A stretch of 64,000 bases of DNA from Chitinophaga vietnamensis. Lineage in GTDB: Bacteria; Bacteroidota; Bacteroidia; Chitinophagales; Chitinophagaceae. Shown piece after piece: positions 36,920-46,008 of this stretch. Position 1 is the first letter of the stretch; each line of letters starts with the position of its first letter. The translations under genes were made by a program, and so were the position numbers. The stretch spans positions 62,001 through 126,000 of the forward strand of contig NZ_CABHMS010000005.1 in assembly GCF_902167635.1 (NCBI RefSeq). Reading direction: 5' to 3'. Below the pieces are notes generated by a model. The model made no database searches. It was not told the DNA's origin and saw only the letters and a program-made list of their open reading frames with translations.

Positions 36920-37525
36920 ATGAAAAAAGTGCGGCCTATAAGTGCTGGTCATTTGGCAGAACCAAGTCTTTATGAAGTGCCTGGAATGCACAACGAATCA
37001 ACGGAAATGTTACAACAATTAGCAAAAGATATCTGTAACCTGGTTTTTATGGACATAGATATACCCGGACTTACCACTTTAGAGGCTGCCAGCATTGTGA
37101 AGGCTGCGTACCCTGATATTAATGTGATCCTGCTTACATTAAATGAACAGGAGAAGTCGGTATCGCAGGTACCCGCGCCCAGAGCGGGTTTTGAGCCGGA
37201 TCATATTCCGCCGGTATCTTTATCGGAATTTATTACGCAAGTATATGAAACCGCGCTGCATTCCAATATGGTAGCAGTGAATAAAGTACTGGCCTTTTTC
37301 CGGAAAGACCGGCTGGCGCACCAGCAGGATCCGTATGGATTGTCGCCCCGTGAAAAAGAAATATTGCGCTGCCTCGTTAGCGGGGATACTTATAAGAAGA
37401 TCGCGGAACATTGCCATATCAGTGTGGGAACCGTTCGCTCACATATCATGAATATCTATCGGAAACTGGATGTTAACTCACGCTCCAATGCTATCGTAAA
37501 AGCGATGAAAGAACATATTGTGTAA
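36920..37525 (+). CDS. LuxR/NarL-type transcriptional regulator with degenerate receiver
   Basis: 201 residues. The C-terminal ~65 residues are a clear GerE/LuxR HTH: LSPREKEILRCLVSGDTYKK, IAEHCHISVGTVRSHIMNIY, RKLDVNSRSNAI. The N-terminal ~120 residues keep a receiver-like core (LVFMDIDIPGLTTLEAASIV, with a plausible phospho-Asp) and the following strand VILLTLNE, but the first strand reads MKKVRPISAGH without the acidic pair that binds Mg2+. Phosphorylation is therefore doubtful. It stands alone between the sulfatase and the SusC gene, so it might regulate this locus, though such orphan regulators also act elsewhere. Confidence 0.83.
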   Translation: MKKVRPISAGHLAEPSLYEVPGMHNESTEMLQQLAKDICNLVFMDIDIPGLTTLEAASIVKAAYPDINVILLTLNEQEKSVSQVPAPRAGFEPDHIPPVSLSEFITQVYETALHSNMVAVNKVLAFFRKDRLAHQQDPYGLSPREKEILRCLVSGDTYKKIAEHCHISVGTVRSHIMNIYRKLDVNSRSNAIVKAMKEHIV

Positions 37526-37570
37526 GATGAAAATCCTATTAAAAAATGCGAAAATAGCACTTCATTAAGT

Positions 37571-37582
37571 GCAATCGATTGC
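37571..37582. promoter_or_regulatory. LacI-type operator 1
   Basis: GCAATCGATTGC, a perfect 12-bp palindrome with the central CG typical of LacI/GalR-family sites (GCAAnCGnTTGC). 382 bases upstream of the susC start. Confidence 0.55.
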
Positions 37583-37662
37583 GTAATTTCGACTAATCAA
37601 CCACGGGATGAAGCGGCGGAAATGCCTGTAAACATTGGGGTTCAGACCTTTTGTATAATAGT

Positions 37663-37674
37663 GCAATCGTTTGC
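37663..37674. promoter_or_regulatory. LacI-type operator 2
   Basis: GCAATCGTTTGC, same pattern GCAAnCGnTTGC, preceded by GT as in operator 1 (GTGCAATCG). Centre-to-centre distance to operator 1 is 92 bases. Confidence 0.55.
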
Positions 37675-37741
37675 TCAATCAGGACATCAACCAGAACTAG
37701 ACTTGCGATAAAATTTACGTATCCCTTTAAAAAATTCCATT

Positions 37742-37795
37742 ATGAAAAGTAAAGTACCAGCGGCCCTTATACAGGAGGATAAGCGTTTCTCTTAA
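37742..37795 (+). CDS. Possible 17-codon leader peptide
   Basis: ATGAAAAGTAAAGTACCAGC begins a 17-codon frame ending at TAA 37793-37795 (MKSKVPAALIQEDKRFS). An AGGAGG lies inside it. It could be a leader peptide or chance; the start resembles typical Bacteroidota gene starts. Nothing supports translation apart from the frame. Confidence 0.2.
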   Translation: MKSKVPAALIQEDKRFS

Positions 37796-37963
37796 TTCAA
37801 ATCTGTTTACTGTATTCCATCTTTGTTATATAACAACATCATAGCCTGTATGCTGTGCTGTAGCATTCTGTGTAGCGCGTATATACGTTCCCGTTAGTAT
37901 GGCATTCAGACTGTCAGCATTTTTTATCGTCCTTTATTATCTCACGTTATTAACTGTTCTATT

Positions 37964-40900
37964 ATGTATGCCTATTTACGACGCATACCCCTGCTCGCTT
38001 TGCTGCTATTGCTTTGTGGCGGAAGTTTGACTACGCTTCATGCGCAGGATGGCGCCATTTCGGGCCAGGTACTCACACCAGACAACCAGCCATTTCCCGG
38101 CGTAACAGTCCGCGTAAAAGGAACAACAGCAGGGGCCACCACCAACCAGGAAGGCCGCTTTGTTATTGCCAATGTACCGGCAACGGCTACACTGGTTTTT
38201 TCCGCCATCGGCCACACGCCCGTAGAGAAAGCGCTCAACGGCGCTAAAAACATCAGCATCCGGATGCAGGCCGACAACAAATCACTCGATGAAGTAGTGG
38301 CCGTAGGCTATGGCAGCGTGCGCAAACGCGACGTTACCGGCGCCATCACCTCCATCAGCCGGGATGCCATCGAAAAACGACAACCGGTAAACCTCGTCGA
38401 TGCCCTGCAAAGCCAGGCCGCCGGCGTACTTGTAATGAACGATGCCGGTAAACCCGGCGCAGAAGGAAGTGTGCGCATCCGCGGGTTCTCTACCTTCTCC
38501 ACCGCCGGCAACAACCCCCTCTATGTGATCGATGGCGTGCTCGCGGAAAGCGCCAGCAACATCAATCCCGGCGATATACAATCGATAGAGATACTCAAAG
38601 ACGCCGCCAGCGCCGCTATCTACGGCTCCCGCTCCGCCAACGGCGTGATCATCATCACCACCAAACGTGGACAGGAAGGCAAACCCGCTTTTGATGTGCG
38701 CTATTCCAGCGTATTCGGCAAGCTCGCACATAAAATGCGGCAATCCAATGCCGACGAAGTACGCATGTACCGCATCCTGCAAGGCACTTCCGGCACCTCC
38801 GCCGATTCGCTCAACCCGAGCTTCAATGCTGATAACGACTATCAGAGCATTATCACGCAAACGGCTATACGTCAGCAAGTGGACCTCAGCATGAGCGGCG
38901 CCTCTAAAACATCGAACTATTATTCCAGCATGCAGTACCTCGACGATAAAGGTCTTGTGGTTAACAGCTGGGCCAAAACTATCCGGGCCCGCGTGAACAC
39001 CGAGTTTGCGCTCTCCGATCGTTTCAAGTTCGGTAACCGTTTCCAGTTTGCCTATCAGAATAAGAATAATATCAATGAAGGAAATACGCTCAACCAAACT
39101 TTCCAAAGGCCTACCAACTACTACGTGTGGCTGCCGGATGGCACCGTAGCCGGCTATCTTGGCGGCCGGCGCAACCCGCTCGCCAATGCGCTCTATGAAA
39201 CAAATACCACACAGTCGTATGCCGGTTCTGCCTTCTCCTTCATGGATTTCAAAATAGCCAAAGGCCTGGACTTCCATACCAACTTCAACGTAGACCTGGC
39301 CGCACCGCATAATGTCATGTTTGCCTCCAAGCTCGTCAGCGCCGCATCGCCGCCCAGGAACAATGGCGGCGAGAGCTTTGATCTCAATATCGGATGGCAA
39401 TACCAGGCCTACTTTAATTATCACAAAGCATGGAAACAAGCGCATGAAATCACTGCCATGGCAGGCTTCAGCGCAGAGAAGGCAAAAGGCAATTCTTTCG
39501 ATATCGCCGGCACCGATTATGTAAGTGAACTGATCTACTATGCTAACGCTTATGGGCAGCTGCTTAACAACAAAACCACTACCTCGGGATATGTGCACAG
39601 CATGGCGTCTTTCTTCGGCCGCGTAGGCTACAGTTATAAAGGCCGTTATATCGTTAATGCTACCTTGCGCCATGATGGCTCCTCCCGCTTTGGTAAGTCT
39701 AATGTATGGGGCGATTTCCCCTCCGTATCGGCCGCCTGGCGCCTCAGCGATGAAAAGTTCATGAGCTTCACCCGCCGCTATCTGAGCGATGCCAAAGTGC
39801 GCCTGAGCTACGGCATGAATGGTAATGAACGTATCGGTGATTATGATGCCATGCAGCGCCTCACCTTTGGCACACAGTTCTATAACGGCATTTCCGGCGC
39901 AGTGCCTACTTCCGATTTCGGTAACAAGGACCTCAGCTGGGAAAGTACGCGCACGGCGGATATAGGCCTGGACCTGAGCCTGCTCAAAGACCGGGTGCAA
40001 TTCACTTTCGACTACTACGCCAAAACCACGCGTAACCTCCTGTACTCCCGTCCGCTGCCAGTGGAAACAGGCTACAGCAGCACCCGCATCAACCTGGGAG
40101 GCATCCGCAACACCGGGCTGGAATTTGCTGTGAACATCACTCCCGTGAGAAAAGCCAATTTCCAGTGGAACACTATTTTCAATATTACTTTTGAACGGAG
40201 CAAGATATTGCAGCTCTATAACGGACAACAATTTATTGCGGGAGATAAATGGCTGATCCGCGAAGGCGGCCGCCTGGGCGACTTCTACGGCTTTGTATAC
40301 AAAGGCGTGTATCAATACGATGAATCCAATGCCTACAATGATGGATGGGAACAACTCACGCCCATATTCGACGCCAATCAGAAATTCACAGGCGAGTATC
40401 AACTGAACGGACAGAAATATACCGGCGTGGTACATCACATGTACGGCAATGGCAACCTGCTCAAAGGTGGCGACGTAATCTATGCCAATCCTGTAAAAGA
40501 CAGCGTGATCGATGATGCCGACCGCACCGTGATCGGAAACGCGCAACCCAAGTTCTACGCCGGGTGGATCAATAACCTGACGTATAAAAACTTCACGCTG
40601 TCTTTCACCTTCAACATCACTATGGGAGGAAAGATATATAATGCCGCTGCTGCTGCACTCAATGATTATGCTACTTCCAACATCATTCCACAGCCTTATG
40701 TGATCTATCATGCCTGGCGTAAGCCGGGCGACATCACCGATGTGCCAAGGGTAGATAAAAGCACTGCCTGGAACCATCGCGTAAGTACCCGTTACCTGGA
40801 AGATGCTTCGTTTATCCGTTTGAGTTATGTAAAGCTGATGTATGCCTTCAACCCGGCACTGGTGCGTCGCGCCAGGATCAAAGGCGCCGGTATGTACGTA

Positions 40901-41044
40901 TATGCGAGCAACCTGATCACCTGGACCAACTACAGCTGGTATGATCCGGAATTTTCTTCTGACAATGCGCTGCAACTTGGTCAGGATAATGGCCGTTACC
41001 CGCGCAGAAGGGAACTTGGGTTGGGCATTAATATTAACCTTTAA
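37964..41044 (+). CDS. SusC/RagA-type TonB-dependent outer-membrane transporter
   Basis: 1026 residues. Signal peptide (RRIPLLALLLLLCGGSLTTLHA), CarboxypepD_reg-like domain (~28-112), TonB-box region LDEVVAVGYGSVRKRDVTG (~108-126), plug domain (~115-225; GSVRIRGFSTFSTAGNNPLY, AIYGSRSANGVIIITTKRGQ), then a large barrel ending GLGININL. It lacks the N-terminal STN signalling domain. Imports oligosaccharides released by the surface enzymes of this region. First gene of SusC-SusD-FAS1 lipoprotein, with two LacI-type palindromes upstream and a weak -7 candidate CATCTTTG at 37818-37825. Confidence 0.96.
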   Translation: MYAYLRRIPLLALLLLLCGGSLTTLHAQDGAISGQVLTPDNQPFPGVTVRVKGTTAGATTNQEGRFVIANVPATATLVFSAIGHTPVEKALNGAKNISIRMQADNKSLDEVVAVGYGSVRKRDVTGAITSISRDAIEKRQPVNLVDALQSQAAGVLVMNDAGKPGAEGSVRIRGFSTFSTAGNNPLYVIDGVLAESASNINPGDIQSIEILKDAASAAIYGSRSANGVIIITTKRGQEGKPAFDVRYSSVFGKLAHKMRQSNADEVRMYRILQGTSGTSADSLNPSFNADNDYQSIITQTAIRQQVDLSMSGASKTSNYYSSMQYLDDKGLVVNSWAKTIRARVNTEFALSDRFKFGNRFQFAYQNKNNINEGNTLNQTFQRPTNYYVWLPDGTVAGYLGGRRNPLANALYETNTTQSYAGSAFSFMDFKIAKGLDFHTNFNVDLAAPHNVMFASKLVSAASPPRNNGGESFDLNIGWQYQAYFNYHKAWKQAHEITAMAGFSAEKAKGNSFDIAGTDYVSELIYYANAYGQLLNNKTTTSGYVHSMASFFGRVGYSYKGRYIVNATLRHDGSSRFGKSNVWGDFPSVSAAWRLSDEKFMSFTRRYLSDAKVRLSYGMNGNERIGDYDAMQRLTFGTQFYNGISGAVPTSDFGNKDLSWESTRTADIGLDLSLLKDRVQFTFDYYAKTTRNLLYSRPLPVETGYSSTRINLGGIRNTGLEFAVNITPVRKANFQWNTIFNITFERSKILQLYNGQQFIAGDKWLIREGGRLGDFYGFVYKGVYQYDESNAYNDGWEQLTPIFDANQKFTGEYQLNGQKYTGVVHHMYGNGNLLKGGDVIYANPVKDSVIDDADRTVIGNAQPKFYAGWINNLTYKNFTLSFTFNITMGGKIYNAAAAALNDYATSNIIPQPYVIYHAWRKPGDITDVPRVDKSTAWNHRVSTRYLEDASFIRLSYVKLMYAFNPALVRRARIKGAGMYVYASNLITWTNYSWYDPEFSSDNALQLGQDNGRYPRRRELGLGININL

Positions 41045-41054
41045 TTTTTTTGCT

Positions 41055-42470
41055 ATGAAGCAGATAATTTTTTTAGCAGGGATCTTAGCAGCAGTGATGA
41101 TGGGCAGCTGTAACAAATTCCTCGACGAAAAGCCGCAAACGCAGCTGACGCCCGATCAGTTCTGGAAAACGGAAGATGATGTGATCCATGCGCTGGCTGG
41201 CGTGTACGATGGCGTACAAAGCAGTCTTAATACCAACTATATCTTTTGGGGCGATGCCCGTACAGATAATTTAGATGTAAGTCAGTATGGCAACAAGCAA
41301 TTTGCCTACAACGGTTTGAGCGCCACCATTGCGGGTAGCGACTGGGCGCCGCTTTACAGCACTATTGGCCGCGCCAATATGCTCCTGAAATATGCGCCTA
41401 CTGTAAAGAACCTGCCTTCTTCCAGTCTTACGCAATATGTAGCGCAGGCTAAAGTAGTGCGCGCATGGTGTTACTTTACCATCATCCGCCTCTGGGGCGA
41501 TGCGCCCGTATGGCTTACGCCTTATGAAGACCTGAACACCAGTCCGTACAAGGCGCGTACATCGGCAGACAGTATCATGACCGCCATTGTATTGCCTGAC
41601 CTGGAAGCGGCCTTCAATGCGCTGAACACCGATCACTCTTCTGTGTACAACATCAATAAAGGCAGTGCAGCCGCCGTGTTGATTGATGCCTACATGTGGC
41701 GTCATGATTATGATAATGCCATCAAATGGATGGATAAACTTGCCGCGCTGAAATGGTATTCACTTGAGCCTACCGGCACCTGGAAAAATGTGTTGATCTC
41801 TCCATCCACCTCCCTGGAAAATATCTGGAGCCTCTCCTGGGATTACCTTGTAGATGGCGGCGCAGGCATTTCCGGCCTGATCGGTTGTAATGATACCAAT
41901 AGTAATTTCCTTGTTGAAGATACTATCTGGAATCATTTCCTGATTGATACTATCGACGTGAGAGGTAAGCAGACCGTGGATTACAAGGCTATCAACAGAG
42001 ACAAGATACTGAAATACTACCCGGTAAAACTGGATAAAGATGGCAAGCAGATCTATCCCAAACAATCGGAGGCCAATATCTATTACCCGATTTACAGGTA
42101 TGCAGATATTATCCTGCTGCGTGCAGAAGCCTTGACCGCCAAAGGCGATCTTGCAGGCGCGCTCGCACAACTGAACCAGGTACATACGCGCGCCGGCCTG
42201 AAAGCCTTTACGATGGCTAATTTCACGGATGCTAACAGTATGCTCAATGCGATCCTCTGGGAAAGACAATTAGAGTTCTTCTGCGAGTTTAAACGTTGGT
42301 TTGATCTTCGCCGTACCAATAAAGTGAAAGAGGTGATGGACCCCTTATTGAAAGCCCGTCAGCCTGCCAATCCCGGGTATAACAATCCCGGTTTGTTGCT
42401 CTGGCCGATCAATCGCAATAATCTCAATGCCAATCCTTTGCTCAAACAAAATCCGCCTTATTCTGAATAA
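41055..42470 (+). CDS. SusD/RagB-type surface glycan-binding lipoprotein
   Basis: 471 residues from ATG 41055; a longer frame from 40941 overlaps susC and is discarded. Lipoprotein signal MKQIIFLAGILAAVMMGSC with Cys 19, then NKFLDEKPQTQLTPDQFW. SusD hallmarks: ANMLLKYAP, AKVVRAWCYFTIIRLWGDAP, YRYADIILLRAEALTAKGDL, ILWERQLEFFCEFKRWFDLR, LLLWPINRNNLNANPLL. Ten bases after the susC stop. Works with SusC as the lid of the importer. Followed after 14 bases by the FAS1-like lipoprotein. Confidence 0.95.
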   Translation: MKQIIFLAGILAAVMMGSCNKFLDEKPQTQLTPDQFWKTEDDVIHALAGVYDGVQSSLNTNYIFWGDARTDNLDVSQYGNKQFAYNGLSATIAGSDWAPLYSTIGRANMLLKYAPTVKNLPSSSLTQYVAQAKVVRAWCYFTIIRLWGDAPVWLTPYEDLNTSPYKARTSADSIMTAIVLPDLEAAFNALNTDHSSVYNINKGSAAAVLIDAYMWRHDYDNAIKWMDKLAALKWYSLEPTGTWKNVLISPSTSLENIWSLSWDYLVDGGAGISGLIGCNDTNSNFLVEDTIWNHFLIDTIDVRGKQTVDYKAINRDKILKYYPVKLDKDGKQIYPKQSEANIYYPIYRYADIILLRAEALTAKGDLAGALAQLNQVHTRAGLKAFTMANFTDANSMLNAILWERQLEFFCEFKRWFDLRRTNKVKEVMDPLLKARQPANPGYNNPGLLLWPINRNNLNANPLLKQNPPYSE

Positions 42471-42484
42471 TAAAATCTGCTGTT

Positions 42485-43186
42485 ATGAAAATCGGTAAAT
42501 ATTTTTGGCTGATCCTGTGCAGCGCGCTGGGCGCCTGTTCCCTGGCAGGTTTGGACGCGCAGGAATCATGGAATTTTAAACCGCATGTTGCGGACCCACA
42601 TACGTTCAAGAGCACCTGGTCGTACATCAACGACCGCAATGTGCCGGGGAAAGATTCTATATTTTATCTCATGGCGCAGGCGATACAGTACGCCGGTATT
42701 GATTCCACAGAATATACGAAACCAGGCCGTACCTACATCTTGCTGCACCGCGACGCCATCCTGCGCCTCGATGCCAAGAAGAAACCCACCATCGATTGTT
42801 ACTGGGGAAAATACCTGGTGCCAGATAAAGATGCCAACGGCAACGTGATCCCGAATAAATTCAGGCCGGCGCAATCCTGGCAGGAGTATCCGAAACAACA
42901 GGTGAAGAACTGGCTGCTGTACCTGATTGCAGAAGGCGAGTACGGCTTCAGTAAGATAGGTCCCGAGAATGATACCATGCACACCTTGCTGCCCTTAGGC
43001 GCCGATACGCTGAACCCGGCCAGCATCATGACGATCAAGCTAACCAACGACCGTAACTCTACAGTAAAGCTCAATGATTTCCTGAACTCCGTTACGGCCA
43101 CCAATGTGCGTACTGCCGGGATACTCAATACCAACGGGCCTGCGCATGTAGTAGATCGGATTGTATTATTTACCGCGAAGCCCTGA
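42485..43186 (+). CDS. Fasciclin-like surface lipoprotein
   Basis: 233 residues with a lipoprotein-type signal (GKYFWLILCSALGACS, Cys in lipobox LGAC). The body matches the FAS1 pattern weakly: DSIFYLMAQAIQYAGIDSTE, GRTYILLHRDAILRL (first conserved box) and HVVDRIVLF at the end (second box region). In Bacteroidota loci FAS1-type lipoproteins sometimes follow SusD in the SusE position and probably bind glycan at the surface. Cotranscribed with SusC-SusD (14-base gap). The fold assignment is moderate; no catalytic motif is seen. Confidence 0.72.
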   Translation: MKIGKYFWLILCSALGACSLAGLDAQESWNFKPHVADPHTFKSTWSYINDRNVPGKDSIFYLMAQAIQYAGIDSTEYTKPGRTYILLHRDAILRLDAKKKPTIDCYWGKYLVPDKDANGNVIPNKFRPAQSWQEYPKQQVKNWLLYLIAEGEYGFSKIGPENDTMHTLLPLGADTLNPASIMTIKLTNDRNSTVKLNDFLNSVTATNVRTAGILNTNGPAHVVDRIVLFTAKP

Positions 43187-43217
43187 CAATGGTTGAAGCA
43201 ATACGAATATATCGCCT

Positions 43218-43430
43218 CTACCGAGCTGTCGCCCCTACGGGGCTTATCGTAGCGTAACGCATGTTTTGTTTACCGGGCTATCACCCCTACCGGGGCTAAA
43301 ATTTATCTAACAATATAATGCCCCATAGGGTAGATAAAACATGCGTTACGCTACGATAAGCCCCGTAGGGGCGGTAGCTCGGTAGATAAAACATGCGTTA
43401 CGCTATAATACGCCCCGTAGGGGCGACATA
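43218..43430. repeat. Palindromic repeat cluster (GCCCCTACGGGGC family)
   Basis: Arms 43218-43275 and 43328-43385 (58 bases) are near-perfect reverse complements separated by 52 bases. Inside and just after them are five cores of the type CGCCCCTACGGGGCG, and two copies of AAAACATGCGTTACGCTA. The core and the GTAGATAAAAC flank are the same as in the tandem array at 56191-56969. Lies between the FAS1 lipoprotein and GH2. Confidence 0.85.
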
Positions 43431-43465
43431 TTGGTAGATCAAAAAGTATTCATTTTCGACAAAAT

Positions 43466-43507
43466 AATAACGAAAGTTATGCAACCGTTTGCATAACTTT
43501 CGTTATT
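43466..43507. promoter_or_regulatory. 42-base palindrome with LacI-type core before GH2
   Basis: Arms 43466-43484 and 43489-43507 are perfectly complementary (19 bp). The centre GCAACCGTTTGC (43481-43492) fits GCAAnCGnTTGC, as do the two sites upstream of susC. It ends 23 bases before the GH2 start. It could also fold as an mRNA hairpin. Confidence 0.6.
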
Positions 43508-43530
43508 AAAAGGAAAAACGATTTCCCGTT

Positions 43531-45990
43531 ATGAAAAAATTGGGTATCCCCGCTTGGCTGAGTATATTGCTGCTATGGTGCCAACCCTTGCTGGCACAGC
43601 AATCCACGCGGCTCACAGCACACTGGGATTTTTTGAAAGGCGACCTGGGCGGCATTTGGGAAGCCGTGCGTCCCGCGGCTGATGGCAGTCCGGAATCGGT
43701 GCCGCTATGGCAAAACGTTACACTGCCGCATTGCTTCAACAGCCGCGATGCAGTGGATCCTGATGTGAACTACTATCAAGGCCCCGGCTGGTACCGCACT
43801 CAACTCGATATCAACAACCCTTACAAGAACGGCCGTACCTTGCTGCATTTCGAAGGCGCCGGCCAGAAAACTACCGTATACGTATATACGAAAAAAGTAG
43901 CCGAACATACCGGCGGCTATGACGAATGGACGGCCGATATCACCGAAGCGGCGCAGCAATTCCTGCTAACGCCGGAGGCAAAACGTTTCAAAGGAAAGGT
44001 GCCTGTTGCGATTCGTTGCGATAATACCCGCGACCTGCAAATGATGCCGTCCAGCATGTCGGATTTCAATGTGTATGGCGGCTTATACCGCTATGTAAAT
44101 CTCGTATATACGCCACCGCTATCCTTCGAAGCAGTGGGCCTGCAAGCGCAAACCGATGCTGCCGGTAAAGAAGGCGTGCTCACCGTAAGCGCCAGCTTCA
44201 TCAATGCTTTGCGCTTCCAGGAGGCCACGCTGGAACTACGCCTGCTGGACCCGCGCCAGCAAGTGATAGAAACGCTGAAGCAGCCACTGCAACTGGGTAT
44301 GGGAGAAAAGAAAGTGGCCCGCTTTACCATCAAGAAACCCGCTCTGTGGTCGCCGGATCAACCACAGTTGTACACCGTACAGGCCCGCCTCACCAGCGAG
44401 GCTGGTACGGCGGAATGGAGCGGCCATACAGGTTTCCGCCATTTTCAATTTATCGCGCACGGACCATTCCTGCTCAATGGCAAACGTTTGCTGCTGAGAG
44501 GCACACACCGGCATGAAGATCATGCAGGCGTAGGCGCAGCAATGACTGAACCCATGATCCGGGAAGAGATGTACCTGATCAAAGCCATGGGCGCCAATTT
44601 CATCCGCTTAGGCCATTATCAGCAATCGCCGCTTGTATTGCAATTGTGCGATAGTTTAGGCATACTGGTATGGGAAGAAATTCCCTGGTGCCGCGGCGGC
44701 CTTGGCGACAGCACCTATCAGGAACAAGGCAAACGTATGCTGCTCAATATGATCGCCCAGCACCGCAATCATCCTGCTGTGATACTCTGGGGCCTCGGCA
44801 ACGAAAACGACTGGCCCGGCGATTTCCAGGAGTTTAATAAAGAAGAGATACGCAAGTATATGGCGGAACTCAATACCCTCGCCCATTGGGCAGATAGCAC
44901 GCGTTATACTACCATCCGCCGCTGCGACTTCTGCAAAGATATCCCCGATGTATATTCTCCTTCCATATGGGCCGGCTGGTATCGTGGTCGCTACACAGAA
45001 TACAAAAAAGAAAGTGAAAACGAAATTGCCAAAGTGCCGCATTTCTTTCATGCAGAATGGGGCGCCGACAGCCACCAGGGCCGTCATGCAGAGGCGCCGG
45101 AGCAATTCATTCAACAGGTGGCCACCGGCAAAGGCGCTGACGAACGTAGCGGCGATTTTGCCCTCAGCGGCGGAAATGCCCGCGCATCAAAGGATGGTGA
45201 CTGGTCGGAAACATATGCCTGCAACCTGGTGGACTGGCACCTGAAAGAACAGGAAACCATGCCGCAGCTGACAGGCAGCGCTTACTGGATATTCAAAGAT
45301 TTTTCCACACCATTGCGCCCGGAAAATCCCGTACCTTATGTCAATCAAAAAGGTATCGTTGCGAGAGACCTGACACCGAAAGAGCTGTATTATGTGTTTC
45401 AGTCGTACTGGACCACGAAGCCTATGGCCCGCATCTATGGCCACTCCTGGCCCATCCGCTGGGGCAAGGAAGGTGAACAGAAAGAAATTCGTGTATACTC
45501 CAATTGCCAGGAAGCAGAGCTGTTTGTGAACGGCAAGAGCGCCGGTGTCAGAAAAAGGAATAGTCAGGATTTTCCCGCAGCAGGCCTCCGCTGGCAAGCG
45601 CCGTTGCAACATGGAGAGAATCACATCAAAGTGATCGCGCGTAGTGGCAAGGTAACGGTGAGCGATGAAATCACTTGCCAGTACCAGACCGAACAATGGA
45701 CAAAGCCCGCAAAACTGCTGGTAGAAAGCATTCCAGCCGGTAAGGATACGGCGCTTGTAAAAGTGAAAGCAGTAGATGCCAATGGTATTTTATGTCTCGA
45801 TGCGGCTAACCAGGTGGAATTTTCCATTGCCGGCAATGGCGCGCTGCTGGACGACCTGGGCACTGCCGGCGGCTCCCGCAAAGTGCAGCTGGCCAATGGC
45901 CAGGCTAGTATCAAGATATTGCTGAATAAAGGGAAAAGCGTGGTAGGAGTGGCCTCCAAAGGAATGGCGGCGGTGTTCACATCTTTATAA
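43531..45990 (+). CDS. GH2 family glycoside hydrolase (beta-galactosidase-like)
   Basis: 819 residues, signal peptide KKLGIPAWLSILLLWCQPLLA. GH2 order: N-terminal jelly-roll sugar-binding domain (~30-195; GGLYRYVNLVY), Ig-like domain (~200-300), TIM barrel (~305-600) and C-terminal DUF4982/Ig-like domains. Barrel landmarks: LLRGTHRHEDHAGVG near residue 325, acid/base E425 in GLGNENDW, nucleophile E509 in FHAEWGAD. It removes terminal beta-linked galactose or a related sugar (glucuronide and mannoside are alternatives). First gene of a five-gene operon with gaps of 18, -4, -8 and 8 bases, and the LacI-type palindrome stands just upstream. Confidence 0.9.
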   Translation: MKKLGIPAWLSILLLWCQPLLAQQSTRLTAHWDFLKGDLGGIWEAVRPAADGSPESVPLWQNVTLPHCFNSRDAVDPDVNYYQGPGWYRTQLDINNPYKNGRTLLHFEGAGQKTTVYVYTKKVAEHTGGYDEWTADITEAAQQFLLTPEAKRFKGKVPVAIRCDNTRDLQMMPSSMSDFNVYGGLYRYVNLVYTPPLSFEAVGLQAQTDAAGKEGVLTVSASFINALRFQEATLELRLLDPRQQVIETLKQPLQLGMGEKKVARFTIKKPALWSPDQPQLYTVQARLTSEAGTAEWSGHTGFRHFQFIAHGPFLLNGKRLLLRGTHRHEDHAGVGAAMTEPMIREEMYLIKAMGANFIRLGHYQQSPLVLQLCDSLGILVWEEIPWCRGGLGDSTYQEQGKRMLLNMIAQHRNHPAVILWGLGNENDWPGDFQEFNKEEIRKYMAELNTLAHWADSTRYTTIRRCDFCKDIPDVYSPSIWAGWYRGRYTEYKKESENEIAKVPHFFHAEWGADSHQGRHAEAPEQFIQQVATGKGADERSGDFALSGGNARASKDGDWSETYACNLVDWHLKEQETMPQLTGSAYWIFKDFSTPLRPENPVPYVNQKGIVARDLTPKELYYVFQSYWTTKPMARIYGHSWPIRWGKEGEQKEIRVYSNCQEAELFVNGKSAGVRKRNSQDFPAAGLRWQAPLQHGENHIKVIARSGKVTVSDEITCQYQTEQWTKPAKLLVESIPAGKDTALVKVKAVDANGILCLDAANQVEFSIAGNGALLDDLGTAGGSRKVQLANGQASIKILLNKGKSVVGVASKGMAAVFTSL

Positions 45991-46008
45991 AAAAATCTTA
46001 TTCATACG

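Noticed and set aside
38282-41116. 944-codon minus-strand frame opposite susC
   Set aside because: Codon-position shadow of the SusC gene; no domains or signal, and SusC homology on the plus strand is unambiguous.
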